Source: Onchocerca lupi
Taxonomy: Eukaryota; Nematoda; Chromadorea; Rhabditida; Onchocercidae
Assembly (NCBI GenBank): GCA_028564675.1
Contig: JAOVVO010000086.1
Span: 118,785 to 182,784, forward strand
Direction: 5' to 3'
Length of the DNA: 64,000 bases
Part shown: one piece after another, positions 38,489 through 49,647 of the stretch
Layout of the letters: every line of letters begins with the position of its first letter
How positions within the stretch are numbered: position 1 is the stretch's first letter
Position numbers and translations under genes: made by a program
Notes under the pieces: model-generated
The model's input: the letters and a program-made list of their open reading frames with translations, nothing else
Databases searched by the model: none
What the model was told of the DNA's origin: nothing

Positions 38489-41400
38489 GATTTTAAAGTT
38501 CATCGAATTTATTCATTTCTTTCTCGAAATTACATCTTTTAATGAACTTTAAAAAAAAAAAAAAGGAAAATTCATAAATAATATGAAATAAGATTGTTGT
38601 TGTTTTCAACATTAACAATGAACTAAAAATTCGAACTAAAAGATGATCAATCTTCCTCAGTGATTGTAAAGTTTCAAGAATGAAAGATTTCAAATCATCA
38701 TCCTTGATGAAATAATTACAATTCTTTTTCTATCATATTTTAAATTGTCAAAATCAGAATTGAAATTTGATTTAAAATTTCTCAATTATCAATAATATAT
38801 TTGCAGTAAATAAAAGTTTGAAATTTTTTGTTGAAAATTATAAAAGTTTGAAATAAATCAATGTAATTAGCAAAATTATAAAACTATTTGATATTGAAAT
38901 TATAGAATTTATAAAAAATTTAATTAAAATATGAATCAATATGAAGTGGATATTTAAAGATTAGAAGATGAAGGAAATTTTCAGTGAAAATTCGAGCAAC
39001 AAAAATCAAAATAGATGATTTTCAAAAAATTACTTATAGAATTACAGAAGTGGCAAGTATTATTCTATTAATTAGTAAAAATTAAACTTAGAAAACGATT
39101 TCAGAAAACAAAAAAAGAAAACAAACTTAGAAAACGATTTGAAATTTTTTTTTTTCTTTCAGCGACAAAATTCAAAATGGATAATTTTGAAATGAAAAAC
39201 AGTAAAAAAAAAAAATTTTGAATGGATAGTTTTCAAAAAATTGCTGACAAATTTTGGAATTGGCATGTATCATCTTAGCTAATCGTAAAATTAAACTTAA
39301 ATTATGCTAATTAACAAAATTGCTGACTTTTCGAATTTTTTTTTTTTTTTTTTTTTTTTGAACGACAAAATTCCAAATGGATTATTTTAAAATGAAATGA
39401 TAAAATTCAAAATTGAATAATTTTCAAAAGTTTGTTGATAAATTTATGGAAATGGCATGTGTCATCTTAATTAATTTCGTAAAATTAAACTTAAATGATG
39501 TTAATTAAAAAAAAAAAAAAAAAAATGCTAACCTTTCGAAGTTCCTTTGATAACGGGGAAATGTTTCATCGTTATAATAGCGATTGCTTTTCATCTTATC
39601 GAAACTGTTACTATTATCATTTGAAGATACCTGAAATATAGAAGAAGTTGAAATTTCAATTTTTTATTATTTTATTTTTCATTAAAAGGAATTTTGAAAT
39701 ATGAAAAAAATTTGAAATTTTAATTTTTTAAAAAATTGAATTTTAGTTATAAATCACTCTGCTTGAATTCAATTAACCTATTCAAAAAATGCTAAGCTTT
39801 TATTTTTATAATTATTTCTATCTAAATTAAAATTTATTTCCGATTGTTTCAGGAAGATTGATAAAAGAATGATATTGATAAGATAAACAGGAAGGAATTT
39901 ATTCACGAAAAATTAGAAAAGATTCAAAAAAAGAAAAAAAAAACTTTGTTAAAGATTTGAAAAACTTTTTTTGCATCTTAAAAGAATTAGCTATCTGTTA
40001 GAGAAATATTTTAATAGCATCATATAATACTGTAAATATACAATTTATTGATTGATTATGATTGAATTTTTAAATTAACTTGAAATTTTTAATAAACTAT
40101 AGCTATCTGATCAGAGAAAAAAATTTCCAACTTCTTGTTTTTATTTTAATTTAATTAAATTAGCTTAATGAGATAAATAATATTTCTCTTGAATAGAAAT
40201 ATATACTATAAAATATGAAAGTATAATTCGAATTTGTTTACTTAATTCTAATTAAATATTCAATCAAATATTATTCAAGAATTTACAAAGAAAATAAAAT
40301 TACTTTAACAATCTTGATAATTGATATCTTCTTATCGGATTTTATAACCGGTTAATATTCTCCAACTATCTCTTTACCGGATACTACTATTAATTAATAT
40401 TCTCAGCTATTTCTTTACCGGATATTTCCAATTATCTTTTCCGGATTTCGGATACTTCTACCGGATACATTCTCTATCGGACGGAAACTTATTATATGAA
40501 TTATTTTGCTTAATTCATACATTAGAATAAAGAAGAAGGACAGATGTGAATTTGACGTGATATTAAATTGAATAAAATCAAATAAAATAAGAAACGTGAA
40601 CACGTGAATACGTGAATTCTTACGCTTTCCACTTTAATCGGAATATTTCGTACAACGCCATACGATGGTGAGCCAATCGTTCCGTTCGACATATGACGTA
40701 AGGAAGTATCCTTGTAACGTTCCAACGGTGAAAACGGAAATATCCGATCGAATAATGATCCTAAAAAAAAAAAAAAAAAAAAAGATTTTTTTGATAAATC
40801 AAAAAAAAGAATTGGAAAATTAAAAGTTTGTTTATCTAAAATTTCCCAAATTTTCTCAATTATAAATCTTGTCCTGTAATTTTAATCAAATAAATGTATA
40901 ATTAATTTTTCGAATTCATTTATAATCCGCTTATATTCATTCAAACGCAATAAAAATCATTGTTAAATGTGAAAAATGATAGTAGAATTATAAAAAGTCG
41001 GATAAATTTTGAACTTTCAAATCAATTTAATCAAATATCGGATAAATTCTGAACTTTCAAATCAATCTAATCAAATATCTTGTATTATTGATTATTAAAA
41101 TCAATGATTAATTTATTTCGATTCAATATCTTTTATCGTTAAAAAAATTTTTTTTTTTTTTTGATGAAAAATTAGTTAATGTATATTATAAGGAGAGAAT
41201 GGGGAAATTGTTAAAATATGAGAATTAATCGTTTTTTTTTTTTGAAGAATTTTTGATTTTTTCTGAATTTCAATTCAAAATTTTGAATTTCAATTTAAAA
41301 TTTAAAGATGAAAAGGCGATTAAACCTGAATCAAATGTTGATGAACTAATAAATTCATTAGTGAATGACGATGTAATATCATTCAACGTATCATTATCAT

Positions 41401-44400
41401 CAATGAAAGGTGGTGATGTTATCAATCTTCCAGGATTATTAAACATGAATCGTTGTTTATTATCGTTGTTATTCTTACGATTGATAAATGTTGATGATGA
41501 TGATGATGAGATCGATTTCTGAAATTCATCCTGATATCATAATATGTCGATTCGTAATTTTCGAACGAAAATTATGGCATAAATATAAATTCAAATTTAA
41601 AATGAATTGGAAATTAAAAAATAAATTTTGCAATTAATTGCAAAATAATTTCAGAAAATTGTAAATATGTTCAAATTAAGCAAAAATGATAATTAGATAT
41701 ATTTATGTTTAAAATTTACTCTATTAATTACTATCTTTGTACTTTGACAAAACTTCTGAATATAACACAGCTAGAAGTTTACAGATAAAAATTTGATAAA
41801 AATGATGCAAAATAATTGATAATCTTAAATCAACGATCAAAATGGCATAAATAATTAATTAAATTATATTCCGGAAAACTTTCATTCTAATCGATATCCA
41901 ATTTATGGATAATTTTGAATAGTTCTAATTCTGGCCTAAATTAGCATTAGAGAAATTGTCCAAAATGATATGGCCAATTTCATTGATAAACTTATCAATG
42001 ATCAAACTTCAACAATCAATCGTCAATCTTGCAAAATTTTATCAATCAAAAATAGCAAAAATTAATTTAACAAAAAGCTTAATCTTATTTAATTTGAAAA
42101 AATATATCTTCTTTTAGCTAATAGAATGATAAAAAATAAGTTGTGTAAACATTCGAAAAGTAATTTTTATTTCTCTTTTTCTTTCTTTTTTTTTTCCCAA
42201 ACTTCATTTACAAAATTCCTATCTCCCTTTTTTTTTTCTTTTTTTACTAGAAATGAATACTGAAATATCGATCGATAGTTTGACAAAATAATTTCTTTTT
42301 TTTTTTTTCTTAATTTTTTGAAATGAATGAATGAAAGGAATACGAACAGAGCAGAGTATATTTTAACTAAAATTATTGGAAAAAAAAGTTGCAAATATAA
42401 ACAATTTCAAAAAAAAAAAAAGAAACAACAAAAAAAAAAACTTTTTTTTTAAAAATCATTTAAAAAAATATTTTTATTTTCATGACGAAGAATGAGGAAG
42501 AGGAAAATTTTTGTCAAAAAAAACTTTTATTCTTCATCGAACAATTAATTAATTATCTGCTTATATTATTTTGGCATTAAACTAGGAATGCTAAACTTTT
42601 CTTCATCAGAAAATATCAAATATAAATTTGAAATTCAAAAATAAAAAATAAAATGAAAAAAAATTTTTTTCACTTTTAACATACCTGGCAATTTTTAGGT
42701 AAAAATTCAACAATAAAGGTGGTGCACAATGGAGTGGAGATTATTTGATTGAAATTTGAAAGAAATTAAAAAAGAAAAAAAAAAAAGAAAGGTAGAATAG
42801 GAATTTAGGTAAAAAAAAAAAAGTAATGGAAGTGACAAAAAAAAAAAAAAAAAATGAAAAAGTTAGAAAAGAGTGAAGGAAAAATGAAAAGAATTTGAAA
42901 TAAATTGGTAATAGCAACAAGGTGAAATGTTTGATGATTCATTCTTCCACATCCATTAATTTTATTTGATTTTTTGATTTTTATTCATTTTTTTTTCGAT
43001 TATAGGAAATGCCGAAAAGTCATCTGAAATGTAACCGATATGGCGAATGTCGAAAAGTCAGCCTAAAATTCATTCACAATTCAATCAATAAGTTAGATAT
43101 CTACAAGTTTATCATGATATTTCTAATTTTTCAATTAGTGATGCTTTCGATGTTTTTTTTTTTGATTTTAAGAAATGCCGAAAAATCATCTGAAACACAC
43201 GATATGGCGAAATGTCGTAAAGTCATCTGAAAATTCATTCGTGCTTCAATCAATATACTGATAACTATCAGTTTATCAAGACATTTCTAACTTTCCTACA
43301 AATTAATCAAAATATTTCTAATTTTTATACAATTTATCGAGATATTTCTATCTTTTCAATACATTGTTTTCGAAATAGCATATATTAGAAAGTATTAAAT
43401 TTGTTAAATTTACAATTCGCAATTTCATTTCCAATTTTTTATGTATTTTTATAAAATTTCGAAAAATTTTCTATTAAATATTCAAATATCGATGAAGAAA
43501 AAATTTGCTTGTAAATTAAATAAAGGATGTAATTTGAGAAATAAATCTTTCTTTCCTATTGAATTTATTCTGATCTAAATGATGATTGAAAATATGAATT
43601 TTTGTTAAAAAAAAAAAAAAAAATCTTTCAAAATATTAAAAATTTGAAATTTTCATTTTAACTACTAAAATTTGGAATTTTTTAAATTTGAAAATTTTTG
43701 CAAAAAAAAAAAAAATGATATGCAATATGCAAATTTTGCATATTTCTTGCGGAAAAAAAAGGTGTTTTTGTGAAAAAAAAAAAGGTATCGATGAATGATG
43801 ATTAATGAAAGGAGAAAGAAAAGTTGAATCGATAATTTATTAGAGACATATGCAAAACTCTACTTTAGTAAACAAATTCTTAACCAAAGTGGTACTTGTA
43901 ATCAATCCTAAATATCTATGTAGATGTTCACAGACACATACACACATACACACATACATGAATACACACATACACACATACAAACGTACATAAATACACA
44001 CATACACACATACATGAATACACACATACACACATACAAACACACATGAATACACACATACAAACATACATGAATACACACATACACACCTACATGAATA
44101 CACACACACATACATACACGAATACACACATATACACATTCAAACATACATGAATACATACGTACACACATACACACCTACATAAATACACGCATACATG
44201 AATACACACATACACACATACATGAATACACACATACATACATACACACACACATACATACACAAATACACACATACACACATTCACACATACATGAATA
44301 CACACATACACACATACAAACATACATGAAAACACACATTTACACATACGCGGAAATGCATATATTTGAATAGTAATTTAAAAAGGATTAATTCACGAAG

Positions 44401-47400
44401 GATTAAAATTTTAATCATTTCACTGTAGAAGAGGAATTTTTTAAATAACCTGTTATTTCAATAAATAAGAGCAAAAATTAGATCGAATAATCTCGCAAAG
44501 ATGAAAGATCAAATAAACTTACAAAAATTAGATGATAAAATAATCATACAAAGATTGGAAATTGAATAAATTTATTCAAAAATTTGGAAGGTCAAATAAT
44601 CTTATAAAAGTTGAAAAGTTGATTAAATTCATCAAATTGAATAAAACTTTTGAATCCAATTTTTGGAAATGAGAAAAAGGAATTGAAATTGAGAAATATA
44701 GAAAAAATTTAGGAATTATTCGATAAGTATCATTATATTTTTGATGTATAAAATGTTTTATATTAAATTTGAGGAAATTATTTAATTAATTCATATTTGA
44801 ATTAATTTTGATAAAATATTTTCAAATTATTAATAATAAATGATTAATTAGTACAGAAAATAGATAAAATTTTAATTTACTATTTATCATTTTTAGGTTG
44901 AAAGTTATTTGAAAATGTTCAATGATGATTGGGAATAAATTTTAAGTTGATTAAAATTAAATCAATTAATTTTTATCATTTTAAAACTACAACTAATGTT
45001 TGAATAAACTTTGTTAAAATGTTAAGCGAAAAGTATTGCTTAGTTGCAAGCAAGAAAAGTACAAAATATTGTTTTAAAATAATTTAAAAAACTTTTTTCT
45101 TTCCGTTCGCACGAAACATTATAGAAGCAAAGAAGATGTGAATTTATGGCGAGACTGATGGCTAAGTGATAAGCTATCGATAAGCTAACGATAAGCTGTC
45201 TACAAATGTTCGATTTTTTTCTCAGAAAATTCTCTGCTTTTTCTTATCATCTCTTATCATAAATATTCAATGAAATCAGGCATTAAATTCGTTTTACAAG
45301 TCAATTCTTCTTTTTATTCCTTAAAATTCAGAAATTTCATTTTTTTTTTTTTTATTCTTTAAAAATCAAGAAGTTTTTTATTTCTTAAAATTCAGAAATC
45401 TTTTGAATGATAATTACTCTAATCATTTCATTATTTCATCCATATAGCTACTCATTCTAAATGCTCTTTGAAAAATATATTCTTTTATTAAAAGAAAAAA
45501 AAAATTCAAAAAATTAATTTTTCTCATCCACTTTAAGAGCATTTAAGATTCGCTAAAAAAAATAAATATATATAGAGGAAGAGAGTTTTAAAATAATAAT
45601 TTTTCAAAATCGTAATTTGTTCGAATAATTTTGAAAATTTACAATAACCTATGACCTATTTTAAATTTAAAATGTTTTTAAAAAAAAAATCGAAACAATA
45701 AATTTTATTTTAATTTATTAGCACAAATTGTAGTAATCTTGAAATGGAATTTTTTCGTTTTTAAAATTTGAATTACTATTTCAATCAATTATGGAAAATT
45801 TTTGAAGAAATATAAACAATCGCTTAAAACTTTAAAAAAAAAAAAAAAAAAAAAAAAGTAAGAATTAAAGATCAAATAGAAACAAATGAATGTAACAACA
45901 ATGAAAAGAAAAAAAAAATGAAGAAAAATGTAATTTTCCAAAAGAATTTAATTCCTTCGAATATTTAATTCTTTCGAATTTAATTCCTTCGAAAAAAATT
46001 TAATTCCTTCGAATTTCTTTTATGAAATGATAGATATAAAAAATTAATTAATTGATTAATTTAATTAAATTACCAAAAGTAAGTTAATGTCTTACCTGAG
46101 GTGAATTATTTTGATCGAATCGATGAAGCATACGAAGACGATTTGCCGGTACAATACCACGCTTACCGTTTTTGTTAATACAACACCACCAACCTGTGTT
46201 AATTGCTACTCCACTGTTCGTACCTGAAATTGATTCAAATTTAACTTAGAAATAAAGCCTAAGCCAAGATGGCCTGAAGCCTAAGCCAAGATGTTTTGCG
46301 CCAAATATTATATTTCAATAAATATCTGAAGCTAAGAATTTGTAATATAAAGAATATTAAGTATAATAATTGTGTAACAATAGGTATATTTTTTGATATT
46401 AAAAAGTATTTGTGATATAAATTGAATTCTATCAGGTATATGATTACTAAATATGATGAATAAATAACAATTATTACATATCAATAAATATATCTCAAGC
46501 TAAGAGTTTGTGCTGTAAAGAATATCAAGTATATAATTTATTAAGTAATAAATATATTATTAAATTCAAGATATTTCAAATTTTTCAAATCAAGCAGTCA
46601 TATGAATTAGGATCTTACTATGTCAAATAACGATCGCATTTATCATATGGTACTGGAAATCATTTGAAGTATTTTCAGTATTAAATATTGATTATATTAA
46701 ATTAATTATTGATTACAATAACCGGTACTGGATAAAATAAAAAGTTTTTTCAAACATTGACGTTCTTTTTGGATATTCATAATTATATCATTATAAAGTT
46801 GTTTGTAATCATAAGCATTTGAAATTTTAAGAACCGTTCTAATTGCTTTTGCATGGATTTAATTAATTTTTAATTTTTCTTTTCCATTTTAAATCTAAAT
46901 TTTGCAATTTAGTTGAAAATAAATGGTATTGCCGGAATTTCATGAATGTAATGGAAGTTTAATTTGAAATTTTTTCCACCAAAAAAAAAAAAAAAGACGG
47001 AACTTGTAAAGGAAAATAGATGATAAAATTGTAATTTTACAACAGATGTTCAGTTGACACAAGAGAAATCATTAAGTTTATAGTAATTGTGTAATAATTA
47101 CTTTAAAATAATATTATTTACAATTTCTGGAATGATTACTGATTAAAAATATTAATTAATTAATAACATTTATTTTTACTAATAAAAATAATTTTTTTTT
47201 TCTGTACGATTACAAAAATTTCCGACTGAAACAAATTGTAATACTAATCCTCATTTATGGCAAAATTTAATTTTTGAAAATTTATTGCAAAAAAAGAAAA
47301 AAATGAAAACTTATTGAAATAATTCGCATAATTATAATCAAAAGAAAAAACAAATATTTTTTATAACAAAAATTGGATAAGCATGTTTTATAAATAAAAA

Positions 47401-49585
47401 GAAATCTTTCGTTAAAGTGAAATTTAAAATTTTAAAGTTTGATTTTTTTAAATCACAAAGAAAGCTTTCAATTTATGCATTTTAATTTTGAAATAGAATT
47501 TAAAATTTTAAAATTTTAAAGATTATTTTTTCAATTTATGTATTATAGCTATAAAGTTGTGAAAAATAAGAAAAAAAAATTACAGCTATCGAATATGAAT
47601 ATTTTTATTGAATAATAGAAAAAAAAAAAAAAAAAAAAGAAAGAATAAACGAAGTTTTTATTGCATATTATAAAAAGTAACAATGCCATCCATTTATTCT
47701 ATCCATTAATTTTACCAACTTTTTCATCACCTCATGAATGCACAATTTATTCACAATCTTTAATTCAACTTTAAGGCATTTTTCGCAATTTTTATTTTTT
47801 CGCAAAAAAAAACTTTTTGAAATAATATTTTTTCCAAAAAGCACGTAATATACTTTATCATTGTGCAAAGAAATTTTCGAAATAAAACTTTCTTAATGAA
47901 CATTTTCAATACAAAATTTCATATCGAAATTTTATCTGAAGGAATAAATGTAACATTGAAAATGCAAAAAATGAAATTTTGAAATGAAAAGGCAAAATTC
48001 AAATCATTTTGATATTTCATTTCCTGTTTTTTTACAAGTAGTAGATTTTACTCCTCCTGGTAGAAATTTGATATGACATTGTAAGATAATTACAATTAAG
48101 ATTATAATTGGTAGTTTTAAATGGAAAAATAGAAATTAATTTGCAGCTAAAAGAAATTTTTTTTGAGATATATTTTTTGATTAAAACCAATCAACTTTTC
48201 GTTAAGTTGATGGGATATTGAAATAATTTATCTCATTTTCTGGATACATTTGAATAGCAAAACTCAACTTAAAATTGATTCTAATCAGTAAATATTGAAC
48301 TGACTAAGTATTTAAGTAAGTATTTAATTTAGTAATTATTTAAGTAAGTATTTAACTTAGTAATTATTTAGGTAAATGTTTAGTATTTACAATTGCAAAG
48401 TAAAAATATGCCAAAAGAAGTATAACTTCACTTATAATTTCAAGATTTAAGAAAGAATCAAAAAATTTTTTACTTTTTTCATTTAATGCTTTTCGATTGA
48501 TTGTTAATTTTAAATTTTACATTATAACTAATCTTTGATGCTAGAAAAAAAATTCTTGAAATTTTATTATTTTAAAATTTGTTGTTATTTCTTATCAAAA
48601 TTATATTATTAATCTTTTTCTTTTTTGCATGATAAATTTAGCTAATTGATAATCATAATTCTATACTTTTAATGATAAATTTTGCTTGACATTGTATGAA
48701 AAAAAAAATAATTGCAGACTTTTTAATTCTTGCAAACTTTTAAAACCAGAAAATAAATATTTTGTGATTGCATAATTCTTCCTAAACTTTTCATTTTTTT
48801 TTTTTTTTTTTTGTAATTTCACCTCCATTTTGGACTATGCTCTCATGAAAATGAAAATTAATTTTTTTTTGAAAATGTTGAAACTTTCATATTTCATTAA
48901 TATGTGCACATGCCAATATTTGCATATATATAAAACTATTTCTTTCAAATTCATAATAATATATCATTAATTAAATTGAAATTTTTTAATTTTTTTTAAT
49001 TTTAAATATAAATTGGAAAAATATTAAATCAATCTTTGAAAGGATGAAATAGGATTATTAGCATTGTCTTTCTGAATGATATTTCATAGAAAATGGTAAA
49101 TAATATTCCCAATATTTATCATCATATTAATTTAAATAAATTGATGTAATTTGAGTGACGAAATATTTTCGAGATCATTTATCAGATAAATTCTAAAAAT
49201 TTCAAAAAGAAAAATGATAAGAAATTTTCTGTATTGAATTATGTTATCTTAATGTAGTTGTTTATTTACCTGAGAATTCGAGATATCTTCAGCTAAGTTG
49301 ATAAAACAAAGAATTGTAAACATCATAAAATATTCTTTATCAGAAAATGATTATCGTAAAATTATCAAAAATAACGACTAACATAAAATATTAATTATTT
49401 TCTACAAAATGATAATAAAGTTATCTTTGAATTATTATTGATTTAGTTCGAGTTATTTTTATTTACCTCTAATTACCGTTAACTGCAAGTTATCAAATGC
49501 ACTAAATTATCTAAATCATTTCTAATATTAATAATATTAGTAATAATAACAATGTGAAAATAATAAAAATAAAAATAATGATAAC

Positions 49586-49647
<62 letters not shown>

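Larger units (their letters stand above)
29115..39532. other. 10.4-kb CAS intron
   Basis: No exon detected; flanking exons are both phase 2, so none is needed. Contains a pure GATGAT array at about 30675-30704, a TAATAA array near 29420-29445, a 20-bp palindrome at 33408-33427, the AAGGTCA pair at 38318-38347 and many homopolymers (poly-T 38455-38487). Confidence 0.6.
41519..46095. other. CAS intron between exons 3 and 4
   Basis: No exon seen. It holds a 167-bp tandem duplication (43004-43320), a large CATACACA minisatellite (43918-44345), a GATA triplet at 45168-45197 and poly-A/T runs. Confidence 0.6.

Noticed and set aside
41253..41522. 89-residue plus-strand ORF
   Set aside because: Antisense shadow of CAS exon 4 (41326-41518), which is in phase with its neighbours on the minus strand.
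43840..44347. Cys/Val/Met-rich minus-strand ORFs resembling a cysteine-rich protein
   Set aside because: Readings of the CATACACA minisatellite in three frames.
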